This document shows positions 10,943-24,500 of a stretch of 64,000 nt of DNA, piece by piece. The stretch is taken from NCBI RefSeq assembly GCF_964340395.1, contig NC_135550.1, positions 33,255,176-33,319,175 of the forward strand, written 5' to 3'. The notes under the pieces were generated by a model, which was not told where the DNA came from, made no database searches, and saw only the letters and a program-made list of their open reading frames with translations. The translations under genes and the position numbers were made by a program. Positions within the stretch are counted from its first letter, which is position 1, and each line of letters starts with the position of its first letter. The stretch comes from Glandiceps talaboti (Eukaryota; Hemichordata; Enteropneusta; Spengelidae).

Positions 10943-11113
10943 AATATTGGCATATTTGGCCTATATAGATTTGCGAAAGTGGTAACTATAGTATATATGG
11001 TTTCTACGGATCGCGTTAAGTCCACACATATTGTATATTTATACGAGGTGTGTGGACTCGAAATCTGTGTCATTTTACCCTTTCAAATATTATCGGCCAA
11101 ATATGCCAATATT
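10943..11113. repeat. nested inverted repeat (possible foldback element)
   Basis: A perfect 19-bp inverted repeat (10943-10961 and 11095-11113; core ATTGGCATATTTGGCC) encloses a second perfect 10-bp inverted repeat (AGTCCACACA at 11019-11028 and TGTGTGGACT at 11049-11058). It lies about 280 bp upstream of the putative first coding exon of the FERM gene. It could be a small foldback element or a cis-acting structure. Confidence 0.7.
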
Positions 11114-11395
11114 TTTGGATATTTGAAACATATCTCGGGTCGCAAGTGTCCGGGAAGAGACCAGGAAGACACGTATTATGTGTTCGAATATGTGACAAAG
11201 TTGTTGATACAGCGCCACCAACGACATGATATGCTGAACCACGCCAGCGTTGAAAGTTTGCAACAAACTGTACTAAGTTCTATAGGACGGAAACTGTGCG
11301 GTACGGTTGACGGGACCTGGGACGTCATCTAGATCTAAAATTCTGCCGTCCATTTACTCCCACCAAAACGTGTATGCAGCCGGTGATGTACAAGG

Positions 11396-11449
11396 ATGTC
11401 TTCAGATGACAACCACAATGTACCATCAAAATATGGATCGAGTTTTAAG
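11396..11449 (+). CDS. FRMD6: FRMD6-like exon 1 (putative)
   Basis: ATG in good context (A at -3) opens MSSDDNHNVPSKYGSSFK, then donor AAG|GTAAAA. Phase 0, joining cleanly to exon 2 17.7 kb away to give SSFKKFLGRRKLS. It is chosen by phase, start context and donor only. Another first exon within the long intron cannot be excluded. Confidence 0.55.
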
Positions 11450-14400
11450 GTAAAATGCAACTATATTTATGATGTGTATGTGTAACACTAACTGTAAGAT
11501 CGACTGTCGCCCGAGCGGGGCCTCATAATATTTGCAGACGCTTCGTGCGTAGTTAGAAGTGTTACGAGAAAGCATGTGTAAAGTGTGTAATATCATATGA
11601 GAAACAAACAAAAATACAGCTCTGTTGTCAAATATGTGGTCTGCACGTAGACCGGGCAGTATTTGTGTACACGACGATCTTTGCCGATTTGTGAGACACA
11701 TACCACGTACCCATGTCATGAGGCAGCCGACCATAAGTTATAATTTACGGACCTATAATTTATGACAGTCTGAGTGAGCTTCAGATTGTACCGATTCGCA
11801 TGCTTGTCGGTTTAGCGGTAACTACTACACGACACATTGGTATTTACCTCCATTTATGCTGTTTTTGTGATGACGACAGCATCAATTTCTTCACTCGAAT
11901 CACTGTAAATTACGTTAGTCGAACGCGTTACAGAAGCAACTGTATCGTCAGTACAGTAGTAGTGTACGGTACACTCCGTCGTGCGACAGAATAAGTCGAC
12001 CATGCTATTTATTTTTTAAGTAGGCCAAACTGGACCTGTAATATCTAGAGATGACATGATAAGACAACAATTTCAACTATGCCTGCAGCTAGGGTGAAGT
12101 TTGTTTATCTCCCAATACATCCATGGTTTATATAAATACGTACCTTTTTCCAAAGTCAACCGAACCATGACCGAACTGAGCTGAACGTAAACTTCTCAAG
12201 TTGTCGAAAACCTTTTCATCATGTTTATAGTATCAAAAAGAGAGGGATGGGAGCCAGAGGAGTGATATACAATATTGTATTTTGTACTATTATTGTGTAT
12301 TGGTGTATAGCATGGTGTACTGTTAATCTGGGTGATGTTATGAACATTTTATTTATCCTTTGCCATTTATAATTTGAAAAAGAGAGTAAATTTAGCTTAT
12401 GTAACATAAAAAAATGAATCACCCCCCTACCCCCCACTATCTGAGAGATACATACTACATACTGTTCACCTGAGCATGACTATTTTAAATAAGAAGTGAT
12501 ACAAAGAATACAGCAGTTACCTGCTAGATTGTTTTCTTCCCTCCAAATGTGGAGCACAGTAACATGTGCCACCATAAAACCATATCATCTTTTGACCAGT
12601 GAAAACACCTCAATCAACAATGCTGAGCTTACTGACAAGTACTGTTATGTTCATGTGAATTGTTTAGAGATATTTACCACTGAACTTGAATATTTATTAG
12701 AAATATAAGTTCAGAACACTGAAATAGTGCTAAATCTATTACTAGTATTTTCCTAGTATAGCTCAAACCAAAAGTTGTGACTTGCCACACTTACATTTTT
12801 ATAAGAAATTCATGGAGTATGTATATGTTTATTTTATATAGATACCCCCACCTACTTCTGCTGCATATCAACTCTTAAAAATTAACTTAGTTTTGAACTT
12901 TTGGTACATAAGATAATTTTTTAATGTTAGCTTTATTAACAGGGTTACTAATTAATTCCATCAATTAAATAATATTAATATTAAAGGTTTGATAAGTTAA
13001 TAGTATGCCAATATGATGATACATAATGTAAATGAAATCTTCTGCTACACCAGTAATGCCCCAACCCTTACACATTCCAGTGAGCTGTGAGCATGTGACA
13101 CTGGCATAATAGTAGCATGATATAATGAACACAACTAGCTTGTTCTCCTGTTACATTCTTTCCAGTTCACGAGCAGTGATTGTCATATGAGTATCATTGG
13201 ATGTAACTGTCCTGATCAAGTCAGAGTGTCAAAACAGCTATCCAAAATATTGAAGTGTTGTGAACAGCACATGCAGTGTTTCCATTGTCACAACCACACA
13301 TAGTTCAATGGATTTGGCCTTTTGTGTCCTTAATTTAAATGACAAAGGCAAACAACATAGCTGAATCTCATTAGGGGTGTTTGATTTTTCCCTTGAAAAA
13401 TAGTAATTTCATTTTCTGCCATTTTACCGACATATATGTCACTTATGTTAGTTTCTCTGATACAAAATGGTAGTATCCGTCAGAGTTCGTTAATGTGAGC
13501 TTTCTAAACACAGTTTTGTTATCAGAATTACTTCACTTCAAATGTGCACTTTCAATCCTTTCCACCCCTTGACATACATTATATGGTTTGGTCGGAAGTG
13601 TTGCAGTATTTGTTGGGGCATTGTGGTTTATTTACCACAGAAAGTGTATTGATGGAGGCATCTTTCTTTTATTTGGCTAAAGAAAAGAGTTTCAGTTAAC
13701 CACAAAACAGTGAATTATACATATTGGGTTTTCCACTCAATATTTGCCTGTGGTCAGACCTTGGACAGTAAAAGTAATGCTGTTGGTGCATGCAGTTATG
13801 TAAGCTAGGTATTTATTTGAGGAACAAACAGAGCTGAAGACGGCAGAGCAAGTGATGTGTGTGGGTGAATTTTAAGTGCTCAAAGCATTTGTATTGCAGA
13901 CTATGTATTGTTTCACCCACACCAACCGTCATCTTGTGTAATGGTTGCATGCTTATTAGCACAGTGTAGACAGCCAGGAACTATTAAAGCCGTGTGCTAG
14001 AGGTATGTAGAAAGCTATAAGCACTCTTAAACATGGTGACTACCTGTTGAAATGAGAGTCTCTTTTGTTACTGTGTTGCTTATCAGAGGAATCGGTTGGT
14101 CAGTCATGTAGTATAGTTCAAAGGGCAACATGTTAGTGGCAGTTCAGTAGATACAGTGTTCTCCCTGAACAAGGTAACAGGGGCGCCGCGCCCTCTTGTA
14201 AATTCTTGGCGCCCCCTTGTAAGTTTTGACGGGAAAAAAATGAATTGAATATTTTTTCAACAAACGGGGCAAAACGATTTACTTCTCTCGCGGTTTCGCT
14301 ACGATCTCATGGTCGCCATTTTGGAAAGTCAAATATCTCGGTAAAGAGGCTACTGTCACTGATGTCAAACTTCGTGCGAATCACATTCACGCATACTTTC

Positions 14401-17400
14401 ATCAAACTTGTCATTCATTCTATAGCTTTCAAACAGTCAACATGTCTTTCCTCCGTCATTTAGCTCAATGAAGATCAGGAGGTACACGGAATATTTTACA
14501 CGTCGGCCCTTTTCAGGGCGAACTTGAACTCAGATCGTGGGATTGTTTGCATGTAAACACACACTTTCTCGAGTTTACGGTACAAAAACAAAATGAAATG
14601 CGAAACTTTGAAAGGCTTGTGTTGTTCACCGACACTACTTAGATGATACTAAATAATATGTCACTAAAATGAACAAAATGGTACATTCTAGTTCCTTAAC
14701 TATTTATTGAATTGTAATCGAAACGAAAATGGGCTAATATTTTCGTACCCATCGAACCACGATCGAACTTACGGAGATATCGGGTGAGATGCGATGGCCT
14801 CAACACAGATAAACACGTGGTGTCAATGTGGGCGATTCCATTGTTCATGGATAGGTGGGCCGTGACAAAAGTGTCGGAACGGTCTGTTTTTACGTGTACA
14901 CTAAATGTACTACAAAATCTATGGTTTTCAGAGTCGCTGTGTCTATGAATTGCTTCTCTTAATATAAAAACACGCAAGTAAGATTTTCCATGGCTACGTC
15001 AGTATTGAAGTTGAACGCTAAGTTCCCCTCTGTCCCTTCCCTTTAGTTTAATAGTTCGGACGTTGCATGTGTCGTCATAGTACAATCTTTGACCTTTCAA
15101 AATCTTAGTGAGTCGTCGTAGCAGAAAGTTTTGTCGGATACCTGTCCCACTTGAAAACTATGTATTCCGATTCGTTTTATTTCATTTTCTTTTGATTGAC
15201 TTCATTACCACCCATAGTGACACGAAGCGGTTTCGCCTTCTTTCAAAAAAGACCTGTGCTAACTGAAACTGCCATGCCGTATTGTCACCGACTATTTTTG
15301 TTTTCGTAAAAAAAACTGAACATGCTGAAGAGAACTATATCATGGCTAGGCATGTCTTACAGTGTGAGTTTTTTTTGACGTGGGAGCGTGACGTATTGAG
15401 TGTCCATTTGAACATGTGCAGCTGTGTTTGGCATGTACTATTAATTTTCCAGTTAGACACAACAATGGCAACAAAAATTGCAACATTAGTGTTGCGTCTT
15501 TTTTACATTGACTGTATGTAACAGGGCCGGTCAGGGTACAAGTTCGTTAGTGGTCTATAATACTTAATAGTATTATGTATCAAAATAAAAACAATCGACT
15601 CTCACTCAGTATAGTACGATCGTCAGTCGAGGGGTATGGCAAATGTAACAAAATTCGTTGCGTATAAGATACGGATCGTTCGATCAAATATGCATAAAAA
15701 ATTAATTTCCATTGCGTACGGTATAATACGCATGGTTTTGCGTCACCGCAAATACTGGTCCGTCATTCTGAGCAGTTCTCAAGTCCGGGAATTAAATGAT
15801 AAATTTAATGAGAAGTCAACTAGAAAAGAGTACATTTAGACGAATTGAATCACTATGGGAATATCAATAGATGGACCAAATCTGATACTGTTTACTTTGA
15901 ACAAGCAGTCACCAATGGGGAAATTACAAAGACAGGAGAATTCTCACAGAAGTGAGACAAGTTACTCAGCTGTTATGCATAAAGGCAAAGTTATCTTCAC
16001 CCTTATGTGTTTGACTTTTGTTTGTTTTGGTAGTGGTATGGTGATGATGCAATGAAGCTCTTGAAAATGGATTTCGTTTTGTAGTAAACACTACAACTGT
16101 CCTGAAACATCTTGAAATTTGCTGCAATTTTTTACAGAAAGTTGAAGATTTTGTTTTGTTACACTCTTTCAGCATTTGTGTTAAAATGAGCTATTTGAGT
16201 AACTATTTAGGACAAACTATTAAAAATAATATATCAAAACTCACTTTGACACTTCAGTTGTGTTGAAATTCACATGATTAAAGTGGGTTAAAATGGCTAA
16301 ATAAAGTGCCACCAAAAGCCACCATTTCAAGATGCAAATTGCAAAAGTTCCTAGGCAGGAGGGGGGACACCCCCCTCCTCACCACCCCCCAGCGTGCGCA
16401 TAACGCACGCAGTGCTTCGCTCCGCTCAGCAACAATTCCCCCCTCTTGTGACAAAATCCTGGGGAGAACACTGAGATACATTGCAAATTTTTTTGAATAT
16501 CTATTAAGTTGTTTTTCAAGCGCAGTGTATCTTGCCATTGTAGAAATCTTGAAATAGCAATAGGTATAATTTTCTGTGTTGATATGGGGTAGTTGGTGTG
16601 GTGTTTTTATCAGATATTGTGGAATGCATTCTTTTATTTCCCTTTCATTGTTAACAATAGATTGCAAAGTACATGTACACATCATGCCATGGCTAATACA
16701 AACTAGCTTTCAAAGATATCTCTTCCTGACAAACAGGTAGACAGTTAATGGGAAATGGAGCTATGAATAGCTTCTGTTCTGTCTGTTACTCACAACTCTC
16801 TTGTCAGCTTGTTAAGAGAAAGTCATGACGTAATAATGTGCTTGCAGGGTAACTGTATCCAAAAGCTTGTGGCAATTTCTTTGTTACTTTCTTTGTACTG
16901 TTTGACTACATGCCACTTGTTATAATATCCTACCAGTACTTGAGATAGCTTTCCACTCTGACTGAATGGTAGTTTTAGTCTGTTAGAACCACAATACCTG
17001 TCATTTTTACTGTTGAGTCGATTACCACAAAAAGTTTTGATTTATGTTTTTTATCATTCATAGACCTGTGTGAATCATTCCAAGACAAAGGCCTGTGAAT
17101 GGTTTTGATTAATTTTTGATATTCAACATTTCATTCATCAAGATGATAAAAAACAACCAAGCAACAAAAAACAAACAAACAACAACAACAAAGCAAAATA
17201 CAAACAAGAAAAATTAATGTAAATCTCAAATGACCAACTGTGATGCTGATGCTATGGGTATTTTATGTGGGCTACTGGATAACAGTCAATACATTTGCAG
17301 GTATTGTAGTGATACTAGATGTCAAAAGCTACTGATATTACTGTAAACAAGACTACAGGTACCAGCATCTATCTTCATTTGTAAAAAAAAAAATTAAAAT

Positions 17401-18496
17401 ATGGAAAGAGTATCAATATCTGTTAATAAAAGGCAATAGAGTTGATGAAGATTTATTTCTGTTTAATTAAATGCAAATTAATTGTAATAGCACACTAGAG
17501 GAAATTTCACTTGTAACAATTTCCTCATGCCGATTCCTCTTGTGTGCTTCCTCTTGTGTGCAGGCAACTTTTAATGAGAACTTGGTCATTTGTGGCCATG
17601 AGCCAAATATCTAGTGTATTTGTTATTTTTGGCCTCACATGAATATTTCCTTGTGTGTGCGTCTGAATGTGAGCATTCTGCTCATGACTTTCTCTTAAGA
17701 AGGGATGCATGGAGATGGTGAAAGTACAAAATGATTGTGCCTAGTCTAAAATACAGGTGAGTAACTTCTACGTCAATAACGACAGTATTTTCATGATTTT
17801 AGAAGACAAACGTGTCGATCTTTGGCCTAAATAAACATGGCTATTGCCTTAGAAGGAATGGTCAACAAGATGCCAGTGATTGTTTAATAGCATGAGATAC
17901 TAGTTATCTCATTTGGTATAGTTTTGTGACTAATCCCACTTAGTAAAGCACTGGCAATATGGGTATTTTGGCGAAAGATGGACATGCTTGTCTTCTGAAA
18001 TCATGAAAATACCATAGGTATTGACATAGAAGTTTACTCACCTATGTTTTAGACTGGGGCAAACATTTTGTACTTATGTCATCTCCACGCATTCGCTAAA
18101 GTCATGAGCAGAATACTCGTGTGCAAATGCACACATGAGGAAAAATCCATGTGAGGGCAAAAATATCAAACATGCTAGATATTTGGCTCACAGCCACAAA
18201 TGACAAAATTCTCATTAAAAGTTGCCTGCACATGAGCGTAATCGGTGCGATAAACACAATATTAAACTGTGATTGGTTTATATTCTCCTTCATTTGCAGA
18301 TATTTATCTAAAAGACAAAATGAATATCCAAACTAAATTTATATGATCCATCATCAATCACAGTTAAATACTGGGTAACTTAGTGACCCTGACTGGTAAA
18401 AAAACAGTCTGCAAAGCTAACAAAGCATAGACACTCAATCTCTTGTATGTTTGTGGTAGCAAATTGTTGCAGTGGCTCTATAAATGCAATATTCAA

Positions 18497-18568
<72 letters not shown>

Positions 18569-21500
18569 GGTAATTTTGGCATTTGTAGAAAGTGTGAAAA
18601 GTATAGAAAGGATACTACATCACAGTGTGTACTGTTCAAAGCAAAATAGTAGAAATATAAGCATTTGCGTGACAAATATATTGTACATCATACATATTAG
18701 GTAAGTCAATGACTGACATTTCACATTTGAAACATGTTGATATCCAGTTACATCAGTATTTAACATGAAGATGTAAATATAGCTTTAGTGCTCAGTATTA
18801 ATTTACAGCCGGGGCTTCTTCAGTGTCTTTATTAGTCCCCGCCGGACGAAGTCTGGGACGGGGACTTATGGATTGGGTTCCGTCTGTCCATCCGTCCATC
18901 CGTCTGTCCATCCGCAGCCGTTTCTTGGAGATGCCTGGACTGATTTTTTTCAAACTTGGTACAGGGGCAACATACAATGGCATACATATGCACGTCAATT
19001 TGTTTCATGATACGATCCAATATGGCCGCCTAGCAGCCATTTTGTTTGCAAATTTTCCCTGTCTAAAGCCATAACTCAGACATGCTTGAACAGATCTCAT
19101 TCAAAGTTGGTATTAGGACAGTGTTCTATGATATACATGTGCATATCCATTTTCGTCGTGATACGATCCAATATGGCTGCCTGGCAGCCATTTTGTTTGT
19201 GAATTTTCCATGTCCAAAGCCATAACTCAGACATGCTTGAACAGATCTCATTCAAAGTTGGTATTAGGACAGTGTTCTATGACATACATGTGCATATTCA
19301 TTGTTGTCATGATACTATCCAATATGGCCACCTGGTAGCCATTTTGTTTGTGAATTTTCATGTCCAAAGCCTTAACTCAGACATGCTTGAACAGCTCACA
19401 TTCAAAGTTGGTATTAGGACAGTGTTCTATGACATACATGTGCATAATTATCCATTTTCATCGTGATATGATCCCCCATACCCGACCAATCCTTTATTGT
19501 TGTAGGCATGTTCCATGTCCAACAAGCAGACACAACATATCTAAGTCTGTTTGATTTAGGTTCACAAGTGTTGTTGCGTGATCAGAGTAGTGATAATTCC
19601 TTAAAACCCAATCATAGCGGGGACTATGTCATTCTCAATGACTTGTTTATTGTGTACTTTTCATGATGCATGTGTGTATGTCCTATATTCTGTATCACCT
19701 TTGGACAAGGTTTAAAATTGATCACACTTCAATGCCACAATGTGTACAAACAGCACAATATGCATGGTGGTCAAGGTAATGGGAAATGGTCATGGTCTTA
19801 AAAGAAAGCTTGTCCTTGAAAACAGTAGACACTTGAATGCAGTCTTATCTCTATGGTATATAATCATATTGTAAAGAGTGATTTTTACACTTGATATGGC
19901 TGTCATTCAGTTTTGAAGGGGGTATAGGCACCAAAATTAACAGATATGTGCATGGCACATTGTGTATTTCTCCATGTTGTTTCACGTGTACCCAAGATCC
20001 TTAAAAATATTGGTTTTAAAGATTGCAAATTGTTCTGTTGTTTGTAAATATGATTGGAAAGAAATTGGCAATGTATTATAAGTGCTACAAAGCATATGCA
20101 AGAAATGGTTTTTAGAATTGACCCTGAATGTCAAGGTCAAAGGTCAATGTCTTGGATAGAAAACTTGGACCCAAAAATATGAGGGTAGACACTTGAAATA
20201 AGTCTCTGTGTATTACAGTTTTTAATTATGTAGGAAATAAGTGATTTTTATGTACAAATATGGTCGCCATTGTCTATGATGTCTCATACGACTATCACCT
20301 TTGTGCCAGGTTTTGATGAAATGTGATATTGTATGTCAGAGAAATGATATATTATGGATGGACAGATGAGCTCATTGTAAAAGTCCCTTCTTGAAGACAG
20401 TAAGGTAGGGTAAGAGGGGGAGGTAACTAAAAAGCTTTAAGTATTTACTTTGAAGTTTCCAGTAAGTTATGTTATGTTCAGTCATAATATTTCACTTTCA
20501 GTGTCCATGGCAGTAAATAAAGGCGACAATTTATCAGGATAGAAGTGTTTATCAAGAGTTTTCTAGTAAGTTATGGTCAGTTGTGCTTCAGTATCTTTAG
20601 CAATAAATTGAGATGACAAGGTATTATTAGTATTTACTTTGAGGTTCCAGGCTTTTGAACCTTGTCCCTTGAGACATTGCTGTCAATTTTCAATTTTCTT
20701 TTAACTTGATAATTTTCAAGATAAAGCCAGGGGGTATTTTCAAAATCTTCTGTTCAGTATAATTGTAAAGACGATAAGATGAAGTGATAAATACAGGACT
20801 GGATTATGTTGTACGCTCCTGTATGGCTGCTGATAGATATACATATGTCAGACAACATTTTTGTGTGACAATGTTTTCATGTGTTGGTTTATCAGAGTGG
20901 TTTTGTCACTACAGTAAATATGGATGTATTACTACTATACTAGTATTTAAAATCATTTCAAATTCTCATAAAGTAATGCAGTGAGAAGAATGTTTTTCCT
21001 ACTGCTTGCCTTTGGTCAAATTGCCCAGTGATCATGTTGTTATTCTATATGCATAATTATCCTGATAACAAGTGGCAGAGGGTTTTATATATCAACAAGT
21101 CTGGCACAAGGAAAAACAGTTACTCCTAGTGATAACAGAGAGTGACAACATGATAAATATTTTTATAGTATCTTTATTAATCTGTTTTTGTAAATTATGA
21201 CAGAAGTTGATCCATAAAAGAGAATTGTGTGTATTGTTATAATGACAGTTTCTGAGTGTGATGTTGATCAAAATTTTCATTACTTGAAGTTGTGATAAGC
21301 CCAAATAATCGTATACAGACCAAACTCATTCATTTCATTATGAATATTGTATTTGAGAATGTATAGTTTAATACAATGTATATGTATAATTGTCATTTGA
21401 AATTAGACTGTCGACAGTCACTCGCACCTTTTTTCCCCTATGTTTTATCTAAACTTAAGTTGTTGCCGTGCTCCGATCCGGCACAACACTACTATAAGAG

Positions 21501-24500
21501 ATGGCACGAGCGAGAACAGTTGCTTGGGCCTTCAGCCCTCGATATCAGTATGCGATTATAGTAGTATTGCGCTGGATCGGAGTGCCGCAACAACTTAAGT
21601 TTAGATAAAACGTAGGGGAAAAAAGGTGCGAGCGACTGTTGACAGTCTAATTTGAAATGTACAAAATGAAATATAAAAGATCATTAGCCATATTGCTTGT
21701 CTTAGAAACTATTGATAAATGAATGTTTATTGACATAACATGTATGGGTAACATTGAATCTCACTACTAAAAAATAGTTTGCTAGTTTATTGTTGAAAAA
21801 TACTTTGTGATCTATTGCTGAAAATGTGTGGTATTTGATTGCTAAAGAATAGTTGAAGGTCTTATTGTGACAGGTCTTTAGATATCAACATATTCCACAT
21901 ATTTGTGACTCAGTGATCACCTCCATGGCTAGGTGAACTGTAAAGCTGTATTTATTTATTCCTTTGTGAGTCTTTGACTGCAAGGTTACTTTTGAGGTAT
22001 TCTATTTGATAAAACATTCCCAAATATATTTTCATGATTCATTAATTTCTTAAATTTCACCATATTACAATGTCATCAAAGACTGCAGGCAACAACAACA
22101 TTAGAAATGGAATTCTTAGTATATAAATACTCAAAATTTCCATGGAAGATAGCAGAAGGGGCAGTGTAAGTTCACTATTTGTGGAATTTTGTTGATGTTG
22201 TAACTTGTTTGAGCAGTTAAGTTGTTTACCACTGTTTCCATTCATCGATTACATGGAACAAGTGTGTTACACTTGATGTAACTTCATGCTGTAGCTCCTT
22301 GAAGGTATGCAACTTGCATGGAGTTACACTGTTCATGTCTTTACATATAATCCATTTTTTTTGCCACATAAAAGCCTGTATGGTGTACCTTGACAGTGCA
22401 AGGTGTTTTCATTTCTGTAGCATGACATGTGAAATAGTATGTACTGCTCATGACCTGCACAGCATGTCTGGCCATTCTCTGAACACAAGTGGTGCATTTT
22501 GGTTTTGTACAAAGTTGTAGCTATAGTGTGTGAAAACCATGATCTACAATGCACATGTATAACTTGACACTATCACTGTCTACTGGTAGTTGTCACTTCA
22601 GAGTAATGTTCTACCAGTTATTCAATAACAGATGCTTCGATGCATAGTCATCTGTTTTCATTAAACTTGTATAAATTAGTAAATATGTTATTTATTACAA
22701 TCATGATCAAAATATATTACAGGTAAGTTTTTCCTTTGTTAGGCATTTCCCTGGGTATGGAATGTTGTATGCTAAAAGCATTGGTTCCAAGTTACTGATA
22801 GTGTATAATGTGTACAGGGTTCTCCCAATCTTGAGAGTAGTCCCGGTCACTATTTTATATTCATGCTAATTTGCATTTAAAATATTCATGAATAAATTAA
22901 TGGTACAATCAAACTATGTGATGTACAATCAAAGTAGCCAATGAAAAAGTTAAAGCTCACTTTTCGTTCTCTGCAAATTTGTAACTCTGAACTCAATCTT
23001 CGCACATCAATTTTTTTCAATTGCAGTTTTCGATTAGTTTTCTCAGAAAAGCTAAACTTATTTCAAACTTAATGTCCACAGATGAGTAAAGTTTCAAAAT
23101 TCTAAAAAATTGGTCTGGTCGGAATCTTGTGATATGTGAGATTTACTATACTTTACTGTTGATGACTCAAAAATCTTGCGATAGTTTGTGACGTCATTAC
23201 CCACCATGTTGGAAGATACATGCTTTCACTGTCACACTATGTCAAACTACTAACTGAAAGTGTTTTCAGAGTAAAATTGAACAGAAAACTAATGATTGGA
23301 CACAACATCACTTTATCAAAAGGTATATGAGGCTGTTATACTTTTTTGACAACATTGAAGAATGCTAGTCGAAAGTCTACAGCATCATGTTTACCATATA
23401 ATTTACACATTAGCATACATGCAGATATCAATATATAGCATCAGCTGTGGTCGGTTCACACTTTGTCTTTGAAAATGGTCAAGTATTTGTCATTATTGTT
23501 ATTAATGGTTGTCTACATTGTTCCTTTCTCAAAGACATTTTTATAGTTCATTGTCTTTTAAGTCAATCAATATGCACATGTGGGCAAAAAACTTATGTGA
23601 CAGTGATGGATCAACACGAGGGGGGGGGACAAAAATGCATTTCAAGTAGTTAGGTCGGCAGCCTCTGAGTCAAGGTTGGCAATTGTGAGTGGCAGTCAGG
23701 CCCAACAGCCGCTGACCACCAAGAGCCGGACTCTTGCATAGGTTGTTTAGATTTTAAGCACTGACAACTCTTTCTCTTATACTTCAAAACAATTCTACAG
23801 GAAAGGTATACTTACTACTAGTACTAAGAAATTCTACGTTATCAGAATAGTGTTTGTTAGATATATATTATATATGAAAATTTATGTGACTATGTGTTAT
23901 TAATAGTGTTTTGATAAATATATGTGTGTCTAGCCAGTCTCAAATAACAATGAGTCACCAAGTGTTTAATGAAGTGGATACATAGTGTATGTCAACTCTG
24001 TCTACAATGCTGATATTGTGAGCATCACTTGAAAATATTTTTGATAATAATTTCCTATTGATTACAAATTTTATAATTAGCCCCCTGAAGGGGAGGTGCT
24101 ATTACAATGGTGCTCCGTCCATCTGTGTATGCTTGTGTGTGCGTGCATCTGTCCATCCATTCTGTAATACCTCATATCTCAGACATGTATGCTACATACC
24201 TGGCACATAGGTGACATTCATGTGGTACATGATTTATGCATGTCACTTTGTTTTGCAATATATGCAAATTTGACCAAATGGCAGCCATATTTTGTAGTTG
24301 AAAATTTATATTTGCTACATAACTCAAAAACTATAATACACAGACATTCCATTCAAGTGTCTACCCCCATATAATCAGATGCAAGCTATCATTGGAGACT
24401 GTGTCTTCTACAAAGCCTTGTTTGTTAGTGTCAAAAATCTATTTCACTCCTATAAATCAAATGTTTATTATGGTAACTCAAGTAGGTAAAGTATTAAATA

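Noticed and set aside
10979-11332. 117-codon open frame upstream of the FRMD6-like start
   Set aside because: It overlaps the nested palindrome, lacks a good ATG, and resembles no protein. Treated as 5' flanking DNA.
14245-15839. Short open frames inside the hAT-like element
   Set aside because: None shows transposase motifs, and all are under 100 codons.
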